From Blastococcus_B deserti (GTDB lineage Bacteria; Actinomycetota; Actinomycetes; Mycobacteriales; Geodermatophilaceae): a stretch of 64,000 nt of DNA. Positions 25,461 through 33,430 of this stretch are shown in pieces (the first letter of the stretch is position 1; each line of letters begins with the position of its first letter). The notes beneath the pieces were generated by a model, which worked only from the letters and a program-made list of their open reading frames with translations, did no database searches and was not told the origin of the DNA. Where the stretch lies: positions 1-64,000 of the forward strand of contig NZ_JBHUHP010000007.1 in assembly GCF_042682525.1 (NCBI RefSeq), read 5' to 3'. Position numbers and translations under genes: made by a program.

Positions 25461-25526
25461 GCTCAGGCGGGAGCGCTCAGGCGGGAGCGCTCAGGCGGGA
25501 GCGCTCAGGCGGGAGCGCTCAGGCGA
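25461..25526. repeat. 14-bp tandem repeat array at whiG 3' end
   Basis: Four exact units GCTCAGGCGGGAGC (25461-25516) plus a partial fifth that runs into the last codons and stop of the sigma factor gene. Each junction makes the palindrome GAGCGCTC, and each unit repeats the TCA that is the sigma factor stop on the minus strand. Confidence 0.9.
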
Positions 25527-26334
25527 TGTCGGCGAGCTTCGTGCGCAGGTGGAGGACGGCCTTGGTGTGCAGCTGGCAGATGCGGCTCTCGGTCACGCCG
25601 AGCACCCGGCCGATGTCGGCCAGGGTCAGGCCCTCGAAGTAGTAGAGGCTGACGACGACCTTCTCCCGCTCCGGCAGCTGCTCGACCGCGCGGGCGAGCA
25701 GCTGCCGCGCCTCCCCGTGCTCGGCCATGGCCTGCGGGTCGAGGGCGCTGGAGTCCTGCAGGGTGTCGCCGAGGCTGGGAGCTCCACCCCCGTCGTCGTC
25801 GGTGAGCAGCTCGTCGAGGGCCACGACGTTGACCAGCGACAGCTGACCGAGGAACTTGCGGATTTCCTCGACGTCCATGTCCATCTCCGCCGCGACCTCC
25901 TCGTCGGTCGGCGAGCGGTGCAGCCGTGCCTCCAGCTCGGCGACGGTGCGCTCGAACTGACGGGCCTTCATGCGGACCGACCGCGGGATCCAGTCGGTGT
26001 TGCGGAGCTCGTCGATGATCGCGCCGCGGATGCGGGCCATCGCGTAGCTCTCGAACTTCACCTCACGGGTCGGCTCGAACCGGGTAATCGCGTCGATCAG
26101 GCCGAAGGTGCCGTAGGAGACTAGGTCGGCCTGCTCGACGTGCGCCGGCAGGCCGCTGCCCACCCGGCCGGCGACGTACTTGACAAGGGGCGCGTAGTGG
26201 AGGATCAGCCGGTCGCGCAGCGTGGGGTCGCGGTCGGCGACGTAGCTGGCCCAGAGCTCGGCCAGGAGGGCGTCTGCGTCCTCGGGGGACTCGTCGTCGT
26301 ACTCGTCCAGCCGGTGGATGGTGGCCTCAGGCAC
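25519..26334 (-). CDS. whiG: FliA/WhiG-family RNA polymerase sigma factor
   Basis: A 271-residue sigma factor with region 2 (LVKYVAGRVGSGLP, DLVSYGTFGLIDAITRFEP, FESYAMARIRGAIIDELR, DWIPRSVR), region 3 and region 4 (LPEREKVVVSLYYFEGLTLADIGRVLGVTESRICQLH). This is the sigma-28 group: WhiG in Streptomyces drives sporulation genes and also lies near rpsB, while FliA drives motility genes in other bacteria. Which role applies here is not visible. The start is GTG 26334 behind a GAGGAG site. Its stop is the first unit of a 14-bp tandem array. Confidence 0.93.
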   Translation of the reverse strand: MPEATIHRLDEYDDESPEDADALLAELWASYVADRDPTLRDRLILHYAPLVKYVAGRVGSGLPAHVEQADLVSYGTFGLIDAITRFEPTREVKFESYAMARIRGAIIDELRNTDWIPRSVRMKARQFERTVAELEARLHRSPTDEEVAAEMDMDVEEIRKFLGQLSLVNVVALDELLTDDDGGGAPSLGDTLQDSSALDPQAMAEHGEARQLLARAVEQLPEREKVVVSLYYFEGLTLADIGRVLGVTESRICQLHTKAVLHLRTKLADIA

Positions 26335-26425
26335 GGTCGCGCTCCTCGGTACTGGTGGTCGGTCCTGCGCAGTGGTCCTGCCCCGTCATGACTGCTGCCC
26401 TGGACATCGGCAGGCAACCACCCCT

Positions 26426-27361
26426 CTAGGCACGGGGATGCGCTTGCGCATGGACCGCACGCAGCCGTTCGACCGTCACGTGCGTGTAGATCTGGGTCGT
26501 CGCGAGGCTAGCGTGGCCGAGCAACTCCTGGACCGAACGCAGGTCGGCGCCGCCCTCCAGCACGTGGGTGGCGGCGGAGTGGCGCAGGCCGTGGGGCCCG
26601 ATGTCGGGGGCACCGGGCGTGCCGGCGACCGCCGCGTGCACGGTCCGGCGCGCCTCCCGGGCGTCCAGTCGTCGTCCGCGGGCGCCCAGGAGCAGGGCCG
26701 GGCCGGACTCCGGCGTGGCCAGCGCGGGCCGGCCGCGGGTCAGCCACGCGTCGAGGGCCTGCTCCGCCGGGACGCCGTAGGGCACGCTGCGCTCCTTGCG
26801 CCCCTTGCCGAGGACGCGCAGCAGCCGGCGGCCCCGGTCCACGTCGTCGACGTCGAGGCCCACCAGCTCGCTCACGCGGATGCCGCTGGCGTAGAGCAGC
26901 TCCAGCACCACCGCGTCGCGGAGCCCGACCGGTTGCTCCGCACCGGCCGCGGACTCGACGAGGGCCCGCGCCTGCTCGGGCGCCAGCACGCCGGGCAGGG
27001 TGCGGTGCGCCTTGGGGCTGACCAGCCGCAGGCCGACGTCGTCGGGGGTGAGGCCCGCCCGGCGCAGGTACGCGGTGAAGGAGCGCGCCGACGCGGCGTG
27101 CCGTGCGATGGTCGCGCGGCTGTGGCCCCGGGTCCGCCCCTGGGCCAGCCAGCTGCGCAGCGCGGCGAGATCGAGCTCATGCACCTGCGTCCCGCCCCGG
27201 CGCGCGAGGTGGTCCAGCAGTCCGACCGCGTCGCCCACGTACCCCCGGACGGTGTGGTCGGACAGGTTCCGCTGGGTGCGCAGGTGGTCCTCGTAGCCGT
27301 CGAGCGCCGCCGCGAGCGGCGACGGCAGCGCTGCGCGCACGTCGACTGTCCCCGCGGTCAC
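26426..27361 (-). CDS. xerC: Tyrosine recombinase XerC
   Basis: A 311-residue site-specific recombinase that resolves chromosome dimers at dif with XerD. It has a SAM-like N-terminal core-binding domain (about 15-105) and a catalytic domain with Arg in SGIRVSEL, Lys in GKGRKER, HGLRHSAATH, LGHASLATTQIYTH and the nucleophile Tyr in that last motif. The position between whiG and dprA matches other actinobacteria, so this is the housekeeping enzyme and not an integrase. Confidence 0.95.
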   Translation of the reverse strand: MTAGTVDVRAALPSPLAAALDGYEDHLRTQRNLSDHTVRGYVGDAVGLLDHLARRGGTQVHELDLAALRSWLAQGRTRGHSRATIARHAASARSFTAYLRRAGLTPDDVGLRLVSPKAHRTLPGVLAPEQARALVESAAGAEQPVGLRDAVVLELLYASGIRVSELVGLDVDDVDRGRRLLRVLGKGRKERSVPYGVPAEQALDAWLTRGRPALATPESGPALLLGARGRRLDAREARRTVHAAVAGTPGAPDIGPHGLRHSAATHVLEGGADLRSVQELLGHASLATTQIYTHVTVERLRAVHAQAHPRA

Positions 27362-27436
27362 CGGGGAACCGTCCGTCGACGCCTACGGCCCGTCAAGCCG
27401 CCGCGCCGGGACCGCCCGTCCGCCGGGACCGGCTCG

Positions 27437-28603
27437 TCACGTCGCGGGGTGCAGCCGCCAGCCGGTGCCGGTCCACTCGACGAGGTCGGCCAGCTCCAGT
27501 GCGGGCAGGACCCGCAGCACCTCGAGGACGTCGCAGCCAGCGATCGCGGCCAGCCGCTCGGGGCTCACCCCGGTGCGGACCGGGCAGGCGTCCAGCACGC
27601 GGGCCGCCAGGTCGCCGAGCCCGTCGCGTGGGCCAGTCGGCCGCTCCGGTGGCGGAGCGAGGTCGGTGCCGATGCCGCCGACCGCCTCGATGACGTGGTC
27701 GGCCGAAGCCACCAGCGTCGCGCCCACGTCCTCGTCCCGGAGCAGCTCGTGGCAGCCCACGCTCATCGCCGAGGTGACCGGGCCGGGCACGACCAGGACC
27801 TGCCGGCCGAGCCGCCGCGCCCGCTGCGCGGTGGCCTGCGCGCCCGACCGGGCGGCGGCCTCGACCACGACCGTGCCCCGGGTCAGTGCGGCGATCAGCC
27901 GGTTGCGGACCAGGAACCGGTGCCGGAGCGGCGCGCACCCGGGCGGCCACTCGCTCACCACCAGCCCGCTCTCGGCGAGCACCGCGACCGTCCCCACCCC
28001 GGCGGCCAGTGCCCCCCGGTGCGCGGCGCCGTCGACGCCGAAGGCGCCGCCGGACACCACGGTCCATCCCCGCTCCCCCAGCTGGTGGCCCAGCTCTCCG
28101 GCCACGTGCTCGCCGTACGCCGTCGACGCCCGCGAGCCGACCACCGCCACCGACCGGGCGACGAGCTGGTCGAGCCGCCCGGTACCGCGCACCCACAGCG
28201 CGACGGGCGGAACCGGCGCGCGGGTCCGGTCGGACTGTTTCGCGTGGTCCCCGGGCTCCTCGGCGACGGCCACGGTGAGCGCGTGCAGCGGCAGGGCGGG
28301 CCACTCGTCGTCCTCGGGGATCACCAGCCGCGCGCCGCACCGCTGCGCCCGGGCCAGATCGGCCAGGGTGGCGTCCTGCTCGGCGCGCGCCCCGACCAGT
28401 GATCGGATCCGCTCCGGAGCCCGGCCCGCACGCAGCCGCCGGATCGCCTCGACGGGCCCGACGTCGTCCACGTAGCGCCAGAAGTCGACGGTCCCCGGCT
28501 CCACCGCGCGGCTCAGCCAGGCCCGGGCGCGCCGGAGCCCCGCATCGACCGACCCGCCACCCCCGCCTGCGGCGGCCTCCTCGAGGTCCTCGTCCAGGCT
28601 CAT
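27437..28603 (-). CDS. dprA: DNA-processing protein DprA with internal deletion
   Basis: DprA binds incoming single-stranded DNA and loads RecA. The 388 residues have an N-terminal SAM-like region, the Rossmann domain (VAVVGSRAST, VVSGGAFGVDGAAHRGALAAG, FLVRNRLIAALTRGTVVVEAAARSGA, VPGPV) and a C-terminal winged helix. After GTVAVLA the sequence jumps straight to ESGLVVSEWPPG. The normal ~20 residues with the Gly-rich GxxRxYP segment are absent, in frame. The ATG 28603 overlaps a yifB-remnant stop (ATGA). It may be functionally altered. Confidence 0.9.
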   Translation of the reverse strand: MSLDEDLEEAAAGGGGGSVDAGLRRARAWLSRAVEPGTVDFWRYVDDVGPVEAIRRLRAGRAPERIRSLVGARAEQDATLADLARAQRCGARLVIPEDDEWPALPLHALTVAVAEEPGDHAKQSDRTRAPVPPVALWVRGTGRLDQLVARSVAVVGSRASTAYGEHVAGELGHQLGERGWTVVSGGAFGVDGAAHRGALAAGVGTVAVLAESGLVVSEWPPGCAPLRHRFLVRNRLIAALTRGTVVVEAAARSGAQATAQRARRLGRQVLVVPGPVTSAMSVGCHELLRDEDVGATLVASADHVIEAVGGIGTDLAPPPERPTGPRDGLGDLAARVLDACPVRTGVSPERLAAIAGCDVLEVLRVLPALELADLVEWTGTGWRLHPAT

Positions 28604-28685
28604 GCCGCCGCCCGCTGCCGCCGCATCCCCAGCGCCTCGGCCACGTCGCCGGCACCGGGCACCGTGCCACCGGCGAGGTCGGCGA
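28600..28685. repeat. Duplicated yifB 3' end, copy A (remnant)
   Basis: 86 bp matching 29250-29335 with 80 identities (93%), offset exactly 650 bp. On the minus strand it encodes GGTVPGAGDVAEALGMRR.QRAAA and the stop that overlaps the dprA ATG. Weaker similarity to yifB continues to about 28745, interrupted by a 9-bp GCGAGGTCG-type repeat that gives LADLAGLADLADLAG. There is no yifB body upstream of it, so this is a fragment. Confidence 0.9.
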
Positions 28686-28824
28686 GGTCGGCGAGGCCGG
28701 CGAGGTCGGCAAGGGCGCGAGCCATCCGCAGGACGACCGCTCCGCTGACGTCGCAGGCGGATGCGTCAACCCGCCAGCCGGTCACCAGGGGCGGAGGCGG
28801 GCAAGGACGGCATGATCCGGTCAC

Positions 28825-29205
28825 ATGGGAGTCGGAGACCGCGCTGACCCTGCGGACAAGGTCGCCATCGATGTCACCGAACGCGGACGATTCGTCCTGG
28901 AGAGGGGCCTGAGCGAGTGGGCCGGCCCAGCGAGATGCACGGACGACATGGCGTCGGCCATGGGCTTCGAGGATGTGGACGATCCTCTGCACGGTGACGG
29001 GCCACGGATCCACCGGGCGGTGACACGACGCCAGCCGCTGACGCGAAGGGACTGGGCTCGGGCGCTGCTGGCGACGGAGATCGTCTTCGCCAGCAACCTG
29101 GTCGGGTCGGGACTCGACTGGTCGAGCACCACCGGGCTCAGCGACGAGGAGACCATCGCGCTGCTGCGGACGCTGCAGCGCAAGATCCCCCCTGTCCACG
29201 GATAG
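28825..29205 (+). CDS. Unknown protein inserted between yifB and dprA
   Basis: 126 residues on the strand opposite to all its neighbours. The C-terminal half (PLTRRDWARALLATEIVF, then SNLVGSGLDWSSTTGLSDEE and TIALLRTLQRKI) looks like a compact conserved helical domain; I do not recognise a function. CATGAT (28811-28816) lies eight bases before ATG 28825, so the gene carries its own leaderless promoter. Base composition looks less G+C-rich than the flanks. It is bracketed by direct repeats of the yifB 3' end, which marks it as an inserted cargo gene. Confidence 0.7.
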   Translation: MGVGDRADPADKVAIDVTERGRFVLERGLSEWAGPARCTDDMASAMGFEDVDDPLHGDGPRIHRAVTRRQPLTRRDWARALLATEIVFASNLVGSGLDWSSTTGLSDEETIALLRTLQRKIPPVHG

Positions 29206-29249
29206 CCGGTCGGCCTCGCTCCGGCAGGGTTCTGCGACGCGCGGGTGGG

Positions 29250-29335
29250 TCATGCCGCTGCCCGCTGCAGCCGCATGCCCAGCGCCTCGGCCACGTCGTC
29301 GGCACCGGGCATCGTGCGACCGGCGAGGTCGGCGA
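29250..29335. repeat. yifB 3' end, copy B (native)
   Basis: This is the true 3' end of yifB and the partner of the copy at 28600-28685. The repeat boundary coincides with the yifB stop codon plus the first base of the overlapping ATG that would be the dprA start in the ancestral junction. Confidence 0.9.
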
Positions 29336-30770
29336 CGGTCCAGGCCACCCGGACCACGCGGTCGAAGCCCCGCACGGACAGCGCGCCCCGTTCGAGGGCG
29401 CGCTCGGCCAGGCGCAGGGCGGGACGCGGCACCGCCCACCGCTCCCGCAGCAGGCGGCCCGGGACCTGGCTGTTGAGCGTGAGCCCCGTGCCCGCCAGGC
29501 GCTGCGCCGCCGCGGCCCGCGCGGCGGCGACCCGGCGGGCCACCTCCGCCGTCGTCTCCGGCGGGCCCAGCCCGTCCAGCCAGGCGGCCCGTGTGACCGG
29601 TGGAAGCTCCACCCGCAGGTCGATGCGGTCCAGCAGCGGCCCGGACAGCCGCGACCGGTACCTCCGCCGCTCCAGCGGACTGCACGTGCACGCGGTGTCG
29701 CCCGCCGCGCTCGCGCAGGGGCACGGGTTGGCGGCCAGCACCAGCTGGGCCCGGCACGGAAAGGTCGCCGAGCCGGCGGCGCGGTGGATCGTCACCTGCC
29801 CCCGCTCCAGCGGCTGGCGCAGCGTGTCGAGGACGGCGCGGGGGAACTCCGGCGCCTCGTCGAGGAACAGCACGCCGCGGTGGGCGCGGCACAGGGCGCC
29901 GGGCCGGATCTGGCCCGAGCCGCCGCCGATCAGGGCGGCCATCGTCGCCGAGTGGTGCGGAGCCTCGAACGTCGGCCGGGTGACCAGTGGAGCGCCCGGC
30001 GGCAGGGTGCCGGCGACGGAGTGGATGGCCGTGACCTCCAGGGCGGCCCCCTCGTCCAGCGGTGGCAGGAGCCCGGGCAACCGCTCGGCGAGCATGGTCT
30101 TGCCCGCCCCCGGCGGACCGGCCAGGAACAGGTGGTGCCCGCCCGCAGCGGCCACCTCCACGGCCCGCCGTCCGGCGGCCTGCCCCACCACGTCGCCCAG
30201 GTCGGGAGGCGCCGGCACCTCGGGCACCGGGCCGCGGACGTGTCGGGTCAGCGGCTCCCGGCCGGACAGGTGCGCCATCACCTGGGCGAGGCTGTGCGCA
30301 CCGAGGACGTCGATGCTCTCGACCAGCGCCGCCTCGTCGGCGTTGGCGGCTGGCACCACGACCTGCGAGCGGCCGGCGCGGGCAGCGGCCAGCACGGCCG
30401 GCAGCACGCCGCGGATGCCGCGCACCGATCCGTCGAGACCCAGCTCGCCGAGGAACACGAGCCGGTCGACCGACTCCTGCGGAACCGTGCCACCGGCGGC
30501 GAGCACCGCGGCCGCCAGGGCGAGGTCGAAACCGCTGCCCTGCTTGGGCATGGAGGCCGGGGACAGGCCGATGGTGATCCGCCGCTGCGGAAAGGTGGCC
30601 CCGGCGTTGGCGACCGCGGCACGGACCCGGTCGACCGACTGCCGGACGACCGCGTCGGGGAGCCCGACGAGCGCCACGTGCGGGACGCCGGCAGCCATGT
30701 CGACCTCGACCTCCACCATGGCGCCGTGCACTCCGGCCAGGCCGACCGACCAGGTGCGGGCCAGGGTCAC
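29250..30770 (-). CDS. yifB: YifB/ComM family Mg-chelatase-like AAA ATPase
   Basis: 506 residues: an N-terminal Lon-protease-like (ChlI) domain (1-165, with GLPDAVVRQSVDRVRAA and GELGLDGSVR), a Mg-chelatase AAA core with Walker A GPPGAGKTM and Walker B GVLFLDEAPEF, a four-Cys segment between (NPCPCASAAGDTACTC) and a C-terminal helical domain. ComM, the characterised member, is a branch-migration helicase that aids natural transformation, which fits the dprA neighbour. It overlaps yraN by four bases (GTGA). The last ~28 codons are duplicated 650 bp downstream. Confidence 0.94.
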   Translation of the reverse strand: MTLARTWSVGLAGVHGAMVEVEVDMAAGVPHVALVGLPDAVVRQSVDRVRAAVANAGATFPQRRITIGLSPASMPKQGSGFDLALAAAVLAAGGTVPQESVDRLVFLGELGLDGSVRGIRGVLPAVLAAARAGRSQVVVPAANADEAALVESIDVLGAHSLAQVMAHLSGREPLTRHVRGPVPEVPAPPDLGDVVGQAAGRRAVEVAAAGGHHLFLAGPPGAGKTMLAERLPGLLPPLDEGAALEVTAIHSVAGTLPPGAPLVTRPTFEAPHHSATMAALIGGGSGQIRPGALCRAHRGVLFLDEAPEFPRAVLDTLRQPLERGQVTIHRAAGSATFPCRAQLVLAANPCPCASAAGDTACTCSPLERRRYRSRLSGPLLDRIDLRVELPPVTRAAWLDGLGPPETTAEVARRVAAARAAAAQRLAGTGLTLNSQVPGRLLRERWAVPRPALRLAERALERGALSVRGFDRVVRVAWTVADLAGRTMPGADDVAEALGMRLQRAAA

Positions 30771-31126
30771 AGGAAGGCCGCCCGGAGGTGCGTGACCAGG
30801 GCCGGCCGCGACGGGCGGACGAGCACCCCCACGACGTCGAACCGCAGTTCGGGGGCGTGCTCGTCGTGCGCCGCCAGCCAGCGGTGGGCCAGTGTCCGCA
30901 GCCGCCGCTGCTTGACCGGCGTGACGGCCTCGACGGGGTGCCCGTAGCCCACCCCGCGCCGTGTCTTCACCTCGCAGAAGACAAGCGCGTCGCCGTCGCG
31001 GGCGACGATGTCGAGCTCGCCCTCCGGGCAGCGCCAGTTGCGGTCGAGGACGCGGAACCCGCGGTCGCTCAGGAAGGCGGCGGCGATCCGCTCGCCACGG
31101 AGGCCGAGGTCGGTGGTGGTGGGCAC
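30767..31126 (-). CDS. yraN: YraN family endonuclease-like protein
   Basis: 119 residues of the UPF0102/YraN family with a restriction-endonuclease-like fold: LGLRGERIAAAFL, then NWRCPEGELDIVARDGDALVFCEVKTRR with the Glu-Asp-ExK pattern, and QRRLRTLAHRWL. The role is unproven; the neighbours yifB and dprA suggest DNA processing. I chose GTG 31126; an upstream in-frame start at 31171 adds 15 residues of poor character. Confidence 0.88.
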   Translation of the reverse strand: MPTTTDLGLRGERIAAAFLSDRGFRVLDRNWRCPEGELDIVARDGDALVFCEVKTRRGVGYGHPVEAVTPVKQRRLRTLAHRWLAAHDEHAPELRFDVVGVLVRPSRPALVTHLRAAFL

Positions 31127-31217
31127 GGACCGACCGTCGCCGGTCCGGTGGGCTCCGCGACAGGAGCCCACCGGATCTGTGGAGAGCGGATCGCCCTGTG
31201 GACGGGGCCGCGACCGG

Positions 31218-31904
31218 TCAGGCCTCGATCGCGGTACTCACGTCGCACTCGGTGCCGGTGTCGGTCCCGGTCCCTCCGTCGCAGACGTCACGGGCCGGCG
31301 CCGGGGCCGGAACGGGCGGGGGCGGTGCGTCGGGCGGCAGCTCCCCGGCGAGGAAGTCGTCGCCCGGGCCGCCGCGGAGGACGTCGGCGTCGAAGCCGCC
31401 GGCCGCGAAGTCGTCGCCGGGCCCGGCCTCGATCACGTCGCGGCCGAAGCCGCCGATGATGCCGTCCGCGCCCGGACCGCCGTTGCCGTAGTCGTCCCCG
31501 ACCGCGAGGGCGAGGAAGTCGTCACCGTCCTCACCGAACACCCGGTCGTGGCCGGGCCCGGGCAGCACCTCGTCAGCTCCGGCGCCGGCGTACACGGTGT
31601 CGTTGCCTCCGGCGGCGCCCACGTTGCCGAAGAAAGTGGTGGTGTCGCCGAGGACGAGGTCGTCGCCTCCCTTGGCGTAGATCACGTCGTTCCCCAGCAG
31701 GCCGCAGATGAAGTCCGGCCCGTCGGTGCCGGTGAGCACCTCGGAGCCGTTGCTGCCGATGACCACGTTGAACTGCGTGAGGTCGATGTCCGGCGGGACC
31801 GCGCACTCGGCCGGGACGGTCGGTGCCGCAGCGGCCACGGGCGTGGCGGCCAGGACCGGGACGACGAGGGCCGACAGGCCCAGCAGTACTCGTGCTCCGC
31901 GCAT
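31218..31904 (-). CDS. Secreted RTX/hemolysin-type calcium-binding repeat protein
   Basis: 228 residues: a Sec signal peptide (1-26), then about ten glycine/aspartate nonapeptide repeats (SNGSEVLTG, LLGNDVIYAKGGDDLVLG, AGADEVLPG, GGPGADGIIGG, GGPGDDFLAG) that bind Ca2+ in a parallel beta-roll. The end is Pro-rich with two Cys (VCDGG, TECDV). There is no enzyme domain, so it may be a surface or extracellular structural protein. The start ATG 31904 has GGAGGGGAATCC. A clear promoter lies upstream. Secretion here would be by Sec, unlike classical type I RTX export. Confidence 0.85.
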   Translation of the reverse strand: MRGARVLLGLSALVVPVLAATPVAAAAPTVPAECAVPPDIDLTQFNVVIGSNGSEVLTGTDGPDFICGLLGNDVIYAKGGDDLVLGDTTTFFGNVGAAGGNDTVYAGAGADEVLPGPGHDRVFGEDGDDFLALAVGDDYGNGGPGADGIIGGFGRDVIEAGPGDDFAAGGFDADVLRGGPGDDFLAGELPPDAPPPPVPAPAPARDVCDGGTGTDTGTECDVSTAIEA

Positions 31905-31937
31905 GGATTCCCCTCCGTCGGTGAGCGAAGGATCCGG

Positions 31938-31966
31938 AGGCTAGGGACCCTCGCCGCGGAGACCAA
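31938..31966 (-). promoter_or_regulatory. Housekeeping-type promoter of RTX gene
   Basis: Minus strand: -35 TTGGTC (31966-31961), 17-base spacer, -10 TAGCCT (31943-31938). Transcription would start near 31931, giving a leader of about 27 bases with a strong ribosome-binding site. Confidence 0.55.
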
Positions 31967-32170
31967 TGAGGTCACCCGCGCCGCCGCGCACGACGGGGGG
32001 CTCGCGGACGGAGGACACGCTGCGCGAGCGCAGCACTCCGGCGCGCCACGTCACAGACATCGGCGGCGCCGTCCACGGCGCCCGGGGAGCGCCCCGGACC
32101 GGCTGCTCGGAGCCCGGGGCTGCTCCGCCGCGGTACGACGACGTGCCGGTGCGTGCGGCGCTGCCGCCGA

Positions 32171-32491
32171 TCAGGTGATCCGCGGGTTGTCCGGCAGCTC
32201 GAGGTCGGGCTTGTCCAGCTCCTCGACGTTCACGTCCTTGAAGGTCAGCACTCGCACGTTCCGCACGAAGCGGGCCGGGCGGTACATGTCCCAGACCCAG
32301 GCGTCGGAGAGCTTCAGCTCGAAGTAGACCTCTCCCCCGGCCTCCCGCACCTGCAGGTCGACGGAGTTGGCCAGGTAGAACCGCCGCTCGGTCTCCACCA
32401 CGTAGGTGAACTGGCGGACGATGTCCCGGTACTCGCGATAGAGCTGCAGCTCCATCTCGGTCTCGTACTTCTCGAGGTCCTCGGTGCTCAT
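32171..32491 (-). CDS. DUF2469 family protein
   Basis: 106 residues, highly conserved in actinobacteria and always beside rnhB. It starts STEDLEKYETEMELQLYREYRD and is rich in charged and aromatic residues, without membrane segments or known motifs. It overlaps rnhB by four bases (ATGA), so its level is tied to that of RNase HII. The function is not known; a nucleic-acid role is suggested only by context. Confidence 0.9.
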   Translation of the reverse strand: MSTEDLEKYETEMELQLYREYRDIVRQFTYVVETERRFYLANSVDLQVREAGGEVYFELKLSDAWVWDMYRPARFVRNVRVLTFKDVNVEELDKPDLELPDNPRIT

Positions 32492-33291
32492 CGCAGCTCT
32501 CCGGGAGCGCTGCTCGGCGCAGGGGACGACGGCTCAAGGGACATGGCCCCATCATCGACCATCCCGGCGGAGGCGGTCAGTCCGCCCTCCCGCGCGGCGT
32601 GCGCGTCGCGCGCCCGGGCCACGTTGACGAACCGCATGCGGTGCTCGGGGCAGGGCCCGTACCGCTCCAGGGCCGCGCTGTGGACGTCGGTGATGTAGCC
32701 CTTGTGCCCGGCGAAGTCGTACTCCGGCCAGCGCTCGTGCAGCTCGAGCATGATGCGGTCACGGGTCACCTTGGCCAGCACCGAGGCGGCCGCGACGCAG
32801 GCCGCGACCCGGTCCCCCTTCCACACGGCCAGGCCGGGGCGGGTGAGCCCGGTCACCGGGAACCCGTCGGTGAGCACGTAGTCCGGGCAGGGGTCCAGTG
32901 CGCTCACGGCCCGGCGGAGCGCCTCCACGTTGGTCACGTGCATGCCGCGCGCGTCGAGCTCACCGACCGGAATGACCACCACCGACCAGGAGAGCGCCCG
33001 CTCGACGACCTCGGCGTACACCCGCTCGCGCGTGGCGGCGGTCAGGAGCTTCGAGTCGGCCAGGCCGGGCACCCGCCCTCGGCGGCCGGGCGGGAGGATG
33101 CACGCGGCGGCCACCAGGGGGCCGGCGCAGGCGCCCCGGCCCGCCTCGTCGGCGCCGGCCACGACCTCGAAGCCACGGCGCCGCAGGGAGCGTTCCATGT
33201 CCCAGAGGGAGTCGGGACGGTCCTCGTCGGCGATCGTGCGCCGGGAGCGGACGGCGGGGCTCGACGTGGGATGAGTGGTTCGGACGGCCAT
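32488..33291 (-). CDS. rnhB: Ribonuclease HII
   Basis: Cleaves RNA in RNA-DNA hybrids and at single embedded ribonucleotides. The 267 residues carry the acidic site in GADEAGRGACAGPLVAAA (Asp-Glu), LADSKLL, LTDGFPV and KVTRDR. An N-terminal ~25-residue Arg/Thr-rich extension precedes the domain and a ~40-residue tail follows. ATG 33291 is the start; in-frame GTG alternatives upstream lack support. Confidence 0.95.
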   Translation of the reverse strand: MAVRTTHPTSSPAVRSRRTIADEDRPDSLWDMERSLRRRGFEVVAGADEAGRGACAGPLVAAACILPPGRRGRVPGLADSKLLTAATRERVYAEVVERALSWSVVVIPVGELDARGMHVTNVEALRRAVSALDPCPDYVLTDGFPVTGLTRPGLAVWKGDRVAACVAAASVLAKVTRDRIMLELHERWPEYDFAGHKGYITDVHSAALERYGPCPEHRMRFVNVARARDAHAAREGGLTASAGMVDDGAMSLEPSSPAPSSAPGELR

Positions 33292-33430
33292 CGCGCTCCG
33301 ACAGTACGACGGCCACGGCCGGGGATCGTCGGCCGGGATCGTCGGCCGCACGCCCGGCCCCGGAAACGCACGACGGGCCGGCCCCCGGATGGGGACCGGC
33401 CCGTCGAGCCGGAGGTGCAGGTCGCCGGGG

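Noticed and set aside
16952..25526. The two 14-bp tandem arrays as CRISPR-like repeats
   Set aside because: Units are contiguous with no spacers, too short, and no cas genes are present.
26426..27361. XerC as the integrase of a mobile island carrying the yifB/dprA insertion
   Set aside because: Its sequence and place (whiG-xerC-dprA) are those of the housekeeping recombinase, and no att-like site or tRNA is linked to it.
28600..28745. A separate short gene encoding the YifB-like C-terminus
   Set aside because: The frame has no start codon with a ribosome-binding site and no ATPase domain; it is better read as a duplicated fragment.
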